Shown in pieces: positions 40,775 through 53,146 of a DNA stretch of 64,000 bases (the first letter of the stretch is position 1; the number at the start of each line of letters is the position of its first letter). The DNA is taken from contig CM034534.1 in the NCBI GenBank assembly GCA_020002185.1, forward strand, positions 63,675,239 to 63,739,238. Direction: 5' to 3'. The notes below the pieces were generated by a model that saw only the letters and a list, made by a program, of their open reading frames with translations, ran no database searches and was not told the origin of the DNA. A program made the position numbers and the translations under genes. Source of the stretch: Paraescarpia echinospica (taxonomy: Eukaryota; Annelida; Polychaeta; Sabellida; Siboglinidae).

Positions 40775-42240
40775 CCTACCAACCCTCCAGTATCCACCCT
40801 ACCAACCCTCCAGTATCCACTTTACCAACCCTCCAGTATCCACCCTACCAATCCTCCAGTATCCACTCTAGCAACCCTCCAGTATCCACCCTACCAACCC
40901 TCCAGTAGCCACCCTACCAACCCTCCAGTATCCACCCTACCAATCCTCCAGTATCCACCCTACCAATCCTCCAGTATCCACCCTACCAACCCTCCAGTAT
41001 CCACTCTACCAACCCTCCAGTATCCACCCTACCAACCCTCCAGTATCCACTCTACCAATCCTGCAGTATCCACTCTACCAACCCTCCAGTATCCACCCTA
41101 CCAATCCTCCAGTATCCACCCTACCAACCCTCCAGTATCCACTCTAGCAACCCTCGAGTATCCACTCTAGCAACCCTCCAGTATCCACCCTACCAACCCT
41201 CCAGTATCCACCCTACCAACCCTCCAGTATCCACCCTACCAACCTTCCAGTATCCACCCTACCAACCCTCCAGTAGCCACCCTACCAACCCTCCAGTATC
41301 CACTCTACCAACCCTCCAGTATCCACCCTACCAACCCTCCAGTATCCACTCTAGCAACCCTCCAGTATCCACCCTACCAATCCTCCAGTATCCACCCTAC
41401 CAACCCTCCAGTATCCAATCTAGCAACCCTCCAGTATCCACTCTAGCAACCCTCCAGTATCCACCCTACCAACCCTCCAGTATCCACCCTACCAACCCTC
41501 CAGTATCCACCCTACCAACCCTCCAGTATCCACCCTACCAACCCTCCAGTAGCCACCCTACCAACCCTCCAGTATCCACCCTACCAACCCTCCAGTGTCC
41601 ACTCTACCAATCCTCCAGTATCCACTCTACCAACCCTCCAGTATCCACCCTACCAACCCTCCAGTGTCCACTCTACCAATCCTCCAGTATCCACTCTACC
41701 AACCCTCCAGTATCCACCCTACCAATCCTCCAGTATCCACTCTACCAATCCTCCAGTATCCACCCTACCAACCCTCCAGTATCCACTCTACCAACCCTCC
41801 AGTATCCACTCTACCAACCCTCCAGTATCCACCCTACCAACCCTCCAGTATCCACTCTACCAACCTTCCTGTATCCACCCTACCAACCCTCCAGTATCCA
41901 CCCTACCAACCCTCCAGTATCCATCTTATCAACCATCCTGTACCCACCATACCAACCCTCCTTTATCTAGCTTTCAAACCTCCTGTATCTATCCTCTCAA
42001 CCCTCCAGTGTCCACCCTCTCAACCCTCCTGTATCCACCCTATTAACCCTCCTGTACCTACCTTGTCAAACCTCCTGTATCCACCCTACCAACCCTCCAG
42101 TATCCACCCTATCAACCTTCCTGTATCTAGCTTTCAACCCTCCTGTAGCCACCCTGTCATCCCTCCCAAGTCATGTATCCAATATTTCAACCCTCCTGTA
42201 CCTATTCTCTCAACCCTCCTGTATCTACCCTATTAACCCT
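40775..42240. repeat. 23-bp minisatellite (about 63 copies)
   Basis: Unit ACCAACCCTCCAGTATCCAC plus CCT, with variants (CTCTAGCAACC, AGTAGCC, CCAATCC). It degrades into CTCCTGTATCCACCCT-type units after about 41920. Frames read as YPPYQPSSIHPTNPPVSTL repeats and are not a gene. Confidence 0.95.
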
Positions 42241-43200
42241 CTCTGTTGACTTGAATACAACAGTTAATGTACAGTGCAACTCCAGAGTAAATTATCAAAC
42301 TAAATCAACTGCCAAAAAAATTCATTGTATTCATGAATTGTCCCCATTCACAAATTACCCCCCATCCAGGGTCTACTTAGCCAGGTTATTCAACTGATCA
42401 CTACCATTAACAGTTCACCCCATTCATCACAATCTTTCACCCCACTCAGCAGGAATGTGTCTACTCTTTGACACATGTGCAGCAATTTGAAGGGAAACTG
42501 CAGTGTATATTAATAAGATGTCATCATGTAGCTGTCTGGGTGACATTTTTTATTGCCAAACACCTGTCATGCAAGCTCTGTGTAAACACACAAGGTTTCA
42601 CACTTGACATGTTCAACCCCTTCACCAACACAGCAAGATCCTCTGATAGCACAGCTCTCTAGCGATAACTTGTGCTACTTTGTATTCCGAATGCAACCAC
42701 TGTTTGCACATTTAACGACTTCAACATTTGAGGTGTTGCTCAGAAAACACGGGAATGTTCAAAACTATGCCACATCAATGCGAATGCCAGCAAAAACAAC
42801 CGCATCCACCATTTATCTTTAAATCAATGTGTCAGGCATGTGAGAGGAGGCAAGTCACTTCCGAGGAACATTTGCTTGGGGTGTGGCTAACTGGGGAAAA
42901 AAGAGATTCTGGGGTGGAACTCACAGAAAATTCTTTTAAAGACATCATTGTCTGTGATGCAACCTAGTATACTTTCACACTGTTTTTTGTCTAATCCTGA
43001 AACTTCCATTTTATATAGAATCATAAACATAGTACATAGAAACAATACATTTATTAATCAAAAGTGTAAGCTTACAGTTCCCTGCACATAACTGTAAAAG
43101 CACATCATTTTTATATCACACAAAAAACCAGAAGCTGTGGTACATTGTCAAAACTACAACATTACACAAGTTGTCAATGTGAACAAATACACAACAGTGC
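42241..43200. other. Unique intronic sequence
   Basis: Short open frames at 42468-42967 overlap without family-like features; no gene called. Confidence 0.35.
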
Positions 43201-43338
43201 TTTAAATAAACAAGGTTTATTAAAATTATAATTCTAATGTACATAGAAAATCACACAGAAATGTCCACATCTACTAGTGTTCATTGAAACCATAAACTTG
43301 AAAACTGTACAAGTGTTCATTGTGGACATGTGACTTCA

Positions 43339-43490
43339 CTTCTTTTCTTGCCTGTGGTTGATCCTGGCACTCACAGATTTCTTTCTCTTCTCCATTCTCT
43401 GCTTGAGCAAGGACTAGAGGTGGACATATTTCAGTCTCTTTGGCTTTAACTCTTGGGAAACCTGTTCAGCTGCTTTTCTCTTGCTTATTC
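43339..43490 (-). pseudogene. Lys/Arg-rich coding remnant ending in KSVSARINHRQEKK-stop
   Basis: On the minus strand a frame reads AAEQVSQELKPKRLKYVHL, a TAG stop, then SLLKQRMEKRKKSVSARIN and HRQEKK-stop (TGA at 43339-43341). AATAAA-type signals follow at about 43205-43215. The composition looks like the C-terminus of a basic nucleolar or RNA-binding-type protein, but I do not recognise it. Either a processed pseudogene, or a true last exon using the CTCTAG acceptor just before SLLKQ. Confidence 0.35.
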
Positions 43491-43974
43491 AAATTCAACC
43501 CGTCCCCTCTCTGTACAAAATCCTTCCTGATGCAAGCCATATCCCCCAAAAGTATTCATATTAACAATGTCAGGTAAATTTAATTCAAATTGTGATTTAA
43601 TTAATAATAACATAAACGGTGTGTTCAGAATCTGAACCAATTTAGTACGTAATCAACAAGGGTTAAACACCAGCCTGAGCCAATTTCCGAACGTGATTGA
43701 CAAGTGTAAGTTTCAACCATTTCAAAGTAATTTAAATTAGTAATTTGTTACAAAAAAGAAAATACAACATTTTCCAGCTTCCCAAATTGTCTCCCTCTCT
43801 CAAAACATTCAATCATCACATGTGATACTTGCCAAATCAGGACTACATCTGCAAAGCATTTCGTTTCAGTGTCCCTTAACAAAATCGTAAGCTACGAGAA
43901 ACATGAAAACATTAATTTTGTTTCTGTGAAAGGCACAGCCAGGGCTTCCAAAATCACTAAAGTTACAATAGACT

Positions 43975-44340
43975 GAAGAATTGGCTGAAGGACTGATTGA
44001 AGGATTGACTGAACTACTGACTGGAAGATTGACTGAAGGATTGACTAAAGTATTAACTGAATAATTAACTGAATGTCTGACTGAATGAAGAACTGACTGA
44101 CAGATTGACTGAAGGGTGCCGACTAAAGTATTCAGTGAAGGACTGACTCAAGATTAGATTCAAGGATGGCTGGAGGATTGACTTAGAAACTGACTCAAGG
44201 GTGGACCCAATGACTGGAGGATTAACTGGAGGAATGACTCAAGGGTGGATCCAATGACTGGAGGATTAACTGGAGGAATGACTCAAGGGTGGATCCAATG
44301 ACTGGAGGATTAACTGGAGGAATGACTCAAAGGTGGATCC
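43975..44340. repeat. GATTGACTGAAGGA repeat and a 51-bp triplicate
   Basis: GGATTGACTGAACTACTGAC-like short units (43975-44170) grade into three near-identical 51-bp units with ACTCAAGGGTGGATCCAATG (44190-44340). Confidence 0.8.
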
Positions 44341-44639
44341 AGCCAGTACTAGTCATTAGGCACAGCAGCAGAGCCTTGTCTGCCACAGCCTCTGTCTGCT
44401 CTGGTCAATTGGTGTAATGATTCATAGTTTGGCAGGAGCCAATGTAAACACCAAAGAAAGTGTCAACAGTGGAGGTTGTAGGTGGGAGGTCTTGCAACAT
44501 AGTTGTCACCTGACTACTTCATCTACCAATCAAATACACAAGTGCCTTGTTTCTACTTAGGAATTTGAACTGCATTAGCTAGCTAGAGGGTAGACAGAAG
44601 GATGAATGACCTGAGAAAAGATATCAGAATGCAATGCAA

Positions 44640-44900
44640 CCTAGCAGGAGGATTATTGAGAAACCGGATGAGATGGATAGGCAAGGATGGATGCCAGAAA
44701 AATAGCAGAGCAGAGGCAGAACAACACAAAGGACACAGGACTGTGTGAGGAGGGACATGAGAAGATCAGGGGAGGATGAAAGATGGAGAGGGGGAGCGAT
44801 GGACAGAAAACTTTGGAAAGAAAAGACAGTGGTTCCTGGAGCTATACTGTACATGACCCTCACCCCTGTACAGCAGGGAACAAGGAGGAGAACATCTAGC
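44640..44900 (+). pseudogene. Possible non-LTR C-terminal remnant
   Basis: A purine-rich stretch encodes RMRWIGKDG early and, in another frame, CVRRDMRRSGEDERWRGGAM then DRKLWKE. This resembles the post-RT tail of retrotransposon proteins. Frames are broken and the match is weak. Confidence 0.25.
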
Positions 44901-45194
44901 TGACACGCATTCATGGAGAAATAAACCGAACACAGCTGAGAAATATAGTGGTCTAAGTACAGGGTAAGCAAATAGACACATCAAAAAAGACAAATGGTAC
45001 GGACCTCAGCACCTAAGAGGAGTTACAGCCAAACTGGCCCCAAAGTTAGCCTATTAACATGACTTTTCACCTGTGGCGCACACATATTTTGCTTGCATCA
45101 TGGGCCACTAACCTATTTACAGATACTGCATCAAACCGTCTTCTGCATCTGTGTGCATGTGGACATTTTTGCTAGTTTCTATAATTGAATAATA

Positions 45195-45199
45195 AATTA

Positions 45200-45232
<33 letters not shown>

Positions 45233-45235
45233 GCA
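45195..45235. repeat. (AT)n microsatellite
   Basis: TATATATATATATATATACA followed by further AT repeats. 44900-46240 is otherwise unique sequence with no convincing gene. Confidence 0.9.
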
Positions 45236-46348
45236 AGTATGTCTGACCTGTCTCTTTCATATTATGTTTGATGTGTTCTGATATTTGCTGGTGTTATTTA
45301 TACGGTTGTACACCAGGACTGTATGGTGTGGTGCTCTGGGTGATGTGCGGTGCTTTGGGTTGTATGGTCCCTGCACTAAGGCTGGACTGAGGCTGCACTG
45401 TACATTGCTCTGGGCTGAGTTTGTAATGTTATTGTCGCAATCCTCCACTGGTGTCATTGCCCTCATTGTGATCCTATCAGAGCTGTTATCTCGCCCACTG
45501 TGTACACTGCATTCTTTCTCTATCTCGCACATCAAGGCTGTCAAGCAGTCATTGCTACACAGTTGTTTGCTGAGAGTTGTTTATGTAGATAAATCTAAAA
45601 CAAGACACTTCATTAATGCACTAACAAACAAGGTTTGTTTGAAACTAATGTTTGCACCAGAAGTTAATTTCAATTTATCATTGTTGTGATTGATTCATTG
45701 ATTGATTACAGGATTTTATCAGACAGCTGTCCAGACGTGGATCTGGAACTTTACAGAATGTTAAAGATTGGTTGGATAGAAGAATAGGACATAGATGAGA
45801 GCTCTTTCTGATGTTAGTCATCCAAGGTGTTTGACAGATACAATACAGACATGTACTCCATGATGTTTGCCAAGGATGATGCTCATTTCGAAGTGCAACT
45901 GAATAAGAAAGTGATTATGTCCAGGCTGGCTTATTTGGAGGGCAATTTTAGAAAATGGCAACTGTTTGACCTAAAGTAGGTCTGTCAGAGCTTAATAACA
46001 TGTTCGTTGTCTCACACCGAAGACTGGCTACATTGCTTCAGGGACAACAAACAGTGCTGCTCTCCCTCGACTCAAAGAATGCATTCCCAAGTACGCTGGC
46101 GGGGGCTTCATACCAGAGATAGCCCTATCAGTGCTAGAACAACTGTTCTACCAACTCATCTACCAGGTAGATCTGCCTGGAGCTGTTGTTTCTGTTTACT
46201 TGAAACAAAGACTAAAAGTTGCATTCTGAGTTAAACCACTGTTTTTTAAGGAGGCAGACTGTTCTCAGTTTTTCATTTATTAATTAATGTCATAATATAC
46301 ATATATAATTATAGTTCTTAAGATTAAAATATGTATATATATATATAT

Positions 46349-46706
46349 TAAAGGCATACTGCCCACCAAATTGTGTTTAGAAAGCCCATAAGAATTCAAA
46401 ATTTGAAAGTTATGACTTCTGAGCATGCTCAAATTGTAAACAAACCATCCAGTTTCAAGACAAGCTTTATTGGCAATACTGCCAAAGCCGGCTGTGTTAA
46501 CCACAGTTCCATTTGATGTTCAACAATTTCCCACATTCAACGTGTAGCAGATTTACTGTTACAAATTACTATGCTGGCCAACTGCGGGTAGAGGAACAGA
46601 CTGCCTCCCTTTCAGAAAGTGTGTACACAAAATGAATAATATTGACTTATTTGATCATACTTGTTACTTTGGCATTTGATATGGTATTTAATAAAGTATG
46701 CCTTTA
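46349..46706. mobile_element. 358-bp MITE-like unit with TAAAGGCATACT termini
   Basis: TAAAGGCATACT at 46349-46360 and its exact reverse complement AGTATGCCTTTA at 46695-46706. Flanks are AT-rich, so the TSD (TA or TTA) is uncertain. A diverged inverted relative sits at about 47300-47610. Confidence 0.65.
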
Positions 46707-46944
46707 CAAAATTACCAGCCACCAGGTCTAACCAGTGGAATAATAAATGTATCATTCGCAGATATAATTTTTTGTAAATGTACCATTTTGTCTTAAAATT
46801 ACATACTGTGTGGTAAAGTTTAAAATGTTATGGAGTTCAGGAAAGTGATTTATAGTGTATGCTGCATGTTGGTTGATTCACTGGAAATGTATACTTTAAA
46901 AGATAGATGAGAATGCAAATTTAATATTACACTTCATCTGACAT

Positions 46945-47035
46945 CGGAAGCAATTACACCTGTAGTGATGTAATTAATTACACCTGTAGTGATGTAATAA
47001 ATTACACCTGTAGTGATGTAATAAATTACATCCAT
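46945..47035. repeat. 25-bp repeat, 3-4 copies
   Basis: AATTACACCTGTAGTGATGT plus AATAA, tandem, in the spacer of the palindrome. Confidence 0.9.
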
Positions 47036-47681
47036 ATCCATAACTAATTAGCTAGAATGACAGTCAGTTACTAGAGTTGGGTTCAGTTACAACATACATC
47101 CCTCTAGACTACCTGCGGACTGTGCTGCTGTGGAGATGTGAATATCTTAAAACAATTAGTTGACAGATATCTGAGATGGGGCTGTGTTATTTATTTAGTG
47201 TCCTGTGAACTGTGAAGTGAGAATAAGCAATAGGTTGATGGTTCCCAGGCTGTGTAACCTATCTAGAACCTCTAGAATTTGTGGCTTTAGATGGCAATCC
47301 TGCTCAAACTCTACACTGATTACTTTGGCGCAATGATAATTACATCACTCTTTAATATAAAGGGAGCCAGTCAGTTTGTGTACCTGGAATTAGCCAGTGT
47401 AGTAATTTCTAACAGGAAGTCTGCTGTGTTGAATGTGGGAAAATTGGACATTGTTGAACATCAAAGGGTATTGCAGTTGACTCAGCCCGACACTTATTTT
47501 GAAACTGGTTATTTTGATTACTATTTAAACATGCTCCGGGGTCGTACCTTCAAAACTGCAAATGTTGTTATGGACTTAGCAAACACAATTTGGCAGGCGG
47601 TATACCTTCAACATACTTAGTAAAGTCTTAAGAACATTATACTAATTAATTAATGAAAAACTAACAGACCTGCCTCCTTTT

Positions 47682-49404
47682 AAAGTTTGTTTCTATGATT
47701 TAGAGATTTTACACACAATATGGTGGTTCACTAGCACAATTGAAAATGTTGATTTAATGTAATCTATGCATGATGTATGATTAGCATATCAAACTGAAGT
47801 TGGAAAGAATTTAAACAAAAAAAATGACATATTAAACATCACCATACCATGCTGACCATATGTATTATAATTAATTATTTTTGAGTATTGTATGATTTTG
47901 GACCTCTGTAAAAAAAATGCCTTTGTTCTTAAATGATGGACAATGACACGACTGTTCCATTGATCAATGTTAAACGTCATCTGTTTCATGCATATTGTTG
48001 TTCAATTAATTGTTCCAAACTCTGGGTAAATTTTAACAAGGGCACCTATTTAAAACTTAGTCACCTACAGCAATATGTATAGACGGATTTTAGGATACCA
48101 CCGACTGGACAGTGCGAGTAGCATGTTTGTCAATAATCAATGCTATTGACACATTTGATACCCTCTTGCGCAAGAGGGTTTATGGTTTTAGAAAAGCGGG
48201 TGCTCAACAGTGACAATGATATGATAAAAAAGATACCCCATTTACTAACAAAGCCTAGCCTCTCGCAATACTGTAGTATCCATGCAGTATTTCAAACTTC
48301 CACAAGTCCATTCACCTCCTGCTAGGAGGACGTGAACGAACGAAGAAGACAACTCAAAGTGGCGTTAATGCTAATGACTGTTCATCAGAATTCAGGGACT
48401 TCATTGTCACAGAAAAGGTAAATACCTTGACATCTAAACCCAGGTTGAATACACAATCGCCCCAGGGTGAATAGAATCAATTACAACTGACCTAGTGTGT
48501 GTACATAACCCCAGTGATCTCCACTGTTCACAATAGAGCTCTGTTCTAGTCTGTTTCCTTTGGGTGTGGTGGCAGTACCATGGACACAGGTGAGATATTC
48601 AGTGGCAACAATACCCTGCTCTAACACAACTACTGTAGTCTTTGGATGACACCCTATTCAGTCAAACACAGCACAATTATCCCAGCCAATGGTACACCAA
48701 ACTGACAATTATATAGGAAAACGGTTTCTGTGGTTTCGCCAATTCTATGCACAGGATCCTACTCATGTGCTATCACAATCTCATGTTCTCTGTCTTTATA
48801 GTGTCCTCCAGTCTACAAGATATGTTCTTATTATTTTCCTTATTATCATTAGAAAAGAAGAAAAATACTGGTGGGAGTAAATTCTGTTGTACGTAATATT
48901 AACTAATATATAATACTTCTTAATAAATACCATGGACAAATGTTATTCCAATCCATGTAACAAAGATATCCATATTATAAATACCTAAACTTTTTCTTAC
49001 ATTCTGTCCAAACAGATGGTTAGAAAAGTTGTTTTGAGTGAAGCATTTTGATTAAATCAGTTTATTTAAAGATGCTAGCGCCATCAGCTGTCATCTTCAG
49101 TACCCCAGACAGTCCAGGGCTAATATAGGAGTGTCAGTGTTATGTGTGACAAAAAGCTGACAATACTATCTTATGAGTAGGCCTTTACTTAGTCAGTTTA
49201 CATCATAATCATAGATACGTTCTGTGCTGTATTATTCATCATATATAGTATTATGTCCACTGGAGTAGTAGACTTACAAATGATGAACCATATAGACATG
49301 TAGACAAACTCACACACAAGATTCGCAGGAGGTAGCAACCAGCTAGCCATTGCTATCATAACACCGAAGAACCAGTGTCAATATTCATCCTGTGGACACC
49401 CACA
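47682..49404. other. Unique intronic sequence
   Basis: AT-rich, no gene or repeat family recognised. Confidence 0.35.
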
Positions 49405-49554
49405 TGTGGCAAGAAAAACAGTGGGAAACAGAAGAAAACATACACCAAGCTGATGTGTGAAAACCTTGATATTGAAGAGACAGACCTTCCATCCCTGATG
49501 AACGATCGACCCATACGGAAATGGCTCATCTATGCTCTGGCCTCGGCCGACTGA
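49390..49554 (+). pseudogene. Non-LTR reverse-transcriptase C-terminal remnant
   Basis: Frame with GKQKKTYTKLMCENLDIEET then DLPSLMNDRPIRKWLI and stop. It matches the tail pattern R-G-RPx-TY...DTG...EL..LM.DR..W seen after the RT domain in RTE/CR1-like elements. Only about 50 codons survive; no RT core lies upstream. Confidence 0.6.
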
Positions 49555-49894
49555 TGATGATAGTTTTACTAACTTGGTTGTTCATAGTGTAATTGAACAA
49601 AACACATTCTCTCTCTCTTTGCTGCCTCCACTAAAATGCCCATGTATGTCAATATAAACACAGACAAGTGCAGGACTTCTCTTGTGTGAGATAAAACAAT
49701 ATGTTAATGATGTAGATTTAGTCAGGCAGTAGAATTGATGGACATATCTATATTATTTTATTCAATATCTCAACAAAAAGCTGGGTAGACAGGATTTGCC
49801 CAGCAGTTATAAAAATCTAAATTATCATTATTAAAACAAATTATGCCGACTTCGAAAATCGACTATTACAAAAATATTACATTGCTACGCACAT

Positions 49895-49928
<34 letters not shown>

Positions 49929-50679
49929 GGGTCGTTCTCTGAAACTGGGCCCCAAAGTGTGACACTGGGGTCCAAAAATAAAACTGCTCCAAAACATCTG
50001 AAATGCTTTTTTTTTAAACACTTGATCATAGAAAGTAGTTCTGCAGGAAAAAAGATAAGTCAGGAAAGTATATTGGCAGTAGAAACTTGAAAGTTGTCGG
50101 CCATGACAAAATTTGGCCGTGTTTCTTACAAACAACTTGAAGAGAACCCGAGACTATTAAATTTCAAGGATATGTTTTAGTAACCTCTAAAAATGACATA
50201 CAAATATTCTGTTACATTGAGGCAGTGTCTAGAAGTCATATTTCGTGCATTATTCACGAACTGGTTTGTAGCGATCAGAATTTTTTTACACACTTCTATT
50301 TTGTCCAACAAGAATGAAGTTTATCAGCATAGTGACAGCATTATTAGCTACAAAAAAGAGCAAAGAATGCCCACAAAAGATTTTGAGATGATTACTCATA
50401 AATTTTAAAGAACTGCCATCTGTTTATAAATTTGTATCAGCCGTGTAACATGGACACCACATACTAACGTCAGACAACGGGTGACAGACAATACAAATAA
50501 AAACCTAACAAATGGTTGCAATGTGAATGTAATCAAGCTTCGTTTATTTTGTAAAGAAAAACAAAACAAAACAAAAGAAACAAATTAATGCCAATCATAT
50601 GGCATTTGACATGGCACAGCATATGACATTTTAGTGAAACACTGTCACAGAGTGTTCAATACACCTTGTTCAAAATATG

Positions 50680-50945
50680 AACGCAACTCCGCGACCAGGT
50701 GCAAGAGTGGGAGGGGACACACAAGTCAAGTCAAGGGTGGTGAGCTGGAAGTCAGGCCTCATCGGCCCAGACATACATGCCTGAATCTGGAAGCTGTTTC
50801 AAGTACAGCACCTTTAAGTCCATTGATTCTGAATCAATGTGAAGTATTTTGCCATAAAATGGCACCTTCCTGTTCCTCCCCTGTAGCTCCACCTTGATAA
50901 AGCTCCCAACCTGAGAGGTATTTCCAGAAGGAGGTTCTGGCTGGG
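50680..50945 (-). pseudogene. Coding remnant of the host TIR transposon (C-terminal domain)
   Basis: The minus strand encodes GSFIKVELQGRNRKVPFYGK, then ILHIDSESMDLKVLYLKQLP and VWADEA. A one-base shift then continues DFQLTTLDLTCVSPPTLAPG. The pattern (FYGKI.xID...V.YL....VW.DE.D...L....V) resembles the C-terminal small beta-barrel-like region found in several invertebrate DNA-transposon proteins. The homology stops where the retrotransposon begins. Family not named. Confidence 0.5.
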
Positions 50946-52487
50946 TTGGTAGATTACTCCAGCTTTGAGGCCATCTGTGCCGAAATTTCCGATTCATCTT
51001 TCTCTGCTTATTTTGTGTGCATTTATCCCCCTCCAGGATACCCTGCCCATTTCTTTGAAGAATTCCAGGATCTACTTGAAAATCTGGCAACTATTTATTC
51101 AGAATTTTATATACTCTGTGATTTTAATCTTCATCTGGACACACCTTCATCAACAACAAATACATTTAATGACATTCTGGCATCCTATGACATGAAACAA
51201 CATGTTACCTTCTCAACACACATACATGGCCACTGGCTCGATATCTTAATCACTCGTTTAGATTGTAACAATATTCAGACACCTACTGCTTCAGATGGTT
51301 TATCAGACCACCACACTGTCATTGCTGATCTCAAAGTTCCTAGAATTCCCGTAGAGTCCAAACACAATGTGTTTTACCGACCGATCCATAAGATTGACAT
51401 TGCTGCATTAATGACAGACATCCTTAAATCCGACCGCATCGGTAACCCCAAAGAACATCTGTCAGATCTGTGTCGACAGTTCTGTCAAGTACTCAAAGAT
51501 TTACTTAATAAACATGCACCCCTGAGATCTAGATATGTGTCCCAAAAGCCACATGCTCCATGGATGACTCCTGAAATTCTACAATCTAAAAAGCGCCGGC
51601 GCTATTTTGAACGTGTATGGTGCAAATCACGCTCGCCTTTGGACAGATCACGATATTCTAAACAGTGTCACTACTGCAATAGACAAATGGCCAAAGCTAA
51701 ATCAAATTATTACACAAACATGGTCTCGAGTAACTCTGATAATCCACGTCAGCTATGGAACTGCATAAATCACATTTTACACAGACGGCCGCCTCCATCT
51801 CTACCTAGTCATGTGTCAGTCAAATCTCTGTGTGACTCGTTTTCTAGTCATTTCAAAGATAAAATAAGTCTTATACGTTCTGCTTTTCTATGTCATACTT
51901 TAAGTACTGTAAATGTGGACTCCCCACAAGTAAATTCTCCACTTGTATTGTTTGAGCCAGCCACAGATGATGAAGTGAGGAAAATAATAATGTCCTCCCC
52001 AAATAAGTCATGCGATCTCGATCCATTACCAACCATACTACTAAAAGCATGTCTTAACTCTTTACTTGGTACAATAACGAATATCATAAATTTATCACTA
52101 AGTTCGAGTAAATTCCCAGATGATTTTAAACACGCACATGTAAATCCTGTTCTCAAGAAGACTTCTCTGCCAAAAGATGATTTTAAAAATTATAGGCCAA
52201 TTTCTAATCTTAGCTTTATTTCTAAGATACTTGAGAAAGTCGTAGCAAGCTGTCTAAGGTGTCATATCAGCTTAACTTGTTTATCCAGTGTGCTCCAATC
52301 AGCATACAAACAATTTCATTCTACAGAGACTGCTCTCCTAAAAGTACACAATGATGTTATATTAAACATTGATAAAGGCAAAGTAACTGCACCTTGCTTG
52401 ATTTGTCTGCCGCCTTTGATACCATTGATCACAACACTCTTGTCAAACGTTTATCAATGTGGTATGGCATATCTGGCACAGCTCTGA
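50946..52487 (+). pseudogene. Retrotransposon ORF2, endonuclease and proximal RT (disabled)
   Basis: 513-codon open frame. The APE endonuclease C-terminal half (residues about 1-135) is followed by a linker and RT motifs including FKHAHVNPVLKK and NYRPISNLSFISKILEKVV. A frameshift near 52390-52400 ends it; the downstream frame (52394-52687) continues with AAFDTIDH and GIPQGSVLGPLLF. Confidence 0.85.
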
Positions 52488-52660
52488 CCTGGTTTTCTTC
52501 ATATCTAACCAATAGACATCAATGTATAAAGATAGATAATTACTTTTCAACCTCACTCCCCACTTCATGTGGCATTCCCCAGGGTTCCGTTCTTGGGCCT
52601 TTGCTTTTCACTCTCTACAATACGCCACTCAGCTCTGTAATCCAAAGTCATAACTTGGAT
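52394..52660 (+). pseudogene. Retrotransposon RT palm fragment
   Basis: Contains LDLSAAFDTIDHNTL (motif A) and CGIPQGSVLGPLLF (motif B). Motif C (YADD) is absent because the sequence runs into the inserted AT-rich DNA after SHNLD. Confidence 0.8.
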
Positions 52661-53138
52661 AATAATAATATATTTTATTTGATATAGCGCCACATCCAAT
52701 ATTGTTCGTGGCGCTTCACAACATATTAAAATACAAAAAAATGGTAGAATTGCAATAAATATGTATATGTATATTAATTTAAAATAAATATTAGTGGTAA
52801 AGAATAAAATAAATAAATACATACATATTGAATAATGTAGAATTTCTAAATAAAGAAGTAAATAAATAGCAGTTATTCATCAAAATTAAATAATATTAAT
52901 AATAATCAATCTAGCACAATAACTATATAAAATAATACTAATAAATAAATATATATTTGTATGATTAATAATAATAAATAATTTACTAAACCATTTGATA
53001 TAAAATAGTTTACGTGAGGAATAATGAATAATAATTACAAATACGATAACTAATTAAAATTGGTTTTAGTAGAGGGCAGTGTTCATGTAGAGTGGCACTA
53101 ATATGAAACACAAAAGAAATGTGTCTTCAGATGACATT
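52660..53138 (-). mobile_element. Inserted AT-rich element interrupting the RT gene
   Basis: Begins with an AATAATAATAA tract, then on the minus strand has AAGCGCCACGAACAATATTG and GGCGCTATATCAAATAAAA, a typical 3' tail of SINE or CR1/L2-like elements. About 350 bp of very AT-rich DNA follows. It replaces the YADD-coding segment. Confidence 0.6.
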
Positions 53139-53146
53139 TTTCATGG

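Larger units (their letters stand above)
46248..47681. mobile_element. 1.4-kb imperfect palindrome with nested TIRs
   Basis: The outer ends are AAGGAGGCAGACTGTTC (46248) and AACAGACCTGCCTCCTTTT (47663-47681). Arms of about 400-450 bp (46248-46707 and 47285-47681, inverted) share motifs such as GTGTTGAATGTGGGAAA...TTGAACATCAAA and AACACAATTTGG. The left arm is itself a unit with GAACAGACTGCCTCCCTT at 46594. Two diverged head-to-head copies of one MITE, or one long-TIR element, would explain it. Confidence 0.7.

Noticed and set aside
40638..42236. Open frames up to 213 codons with YPPYQPSSIHPTNPPVST repeats
   Set aside because: 23-bp minisatellite read through by chance; no start context, domain or splice support.
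45285..45689. 134-codon plus-strand frame
   Set aside because: No recognisable domain, overlapped by an antisense frame of similar length; nothing supports coding.
45704..45800. Possible terminal exon (GATTACAG then DFIRQLSRRGSGTLQNVKDW, stop)
   Set aside because: The acceptor and a 28-codon frame look plausible, but no partner exon or family could be found.
47291..47620. 109-codon open frame
   Set aside because: It is an inverted, diverged copy of the MITE-like unit at 46349-46706, not a gene.
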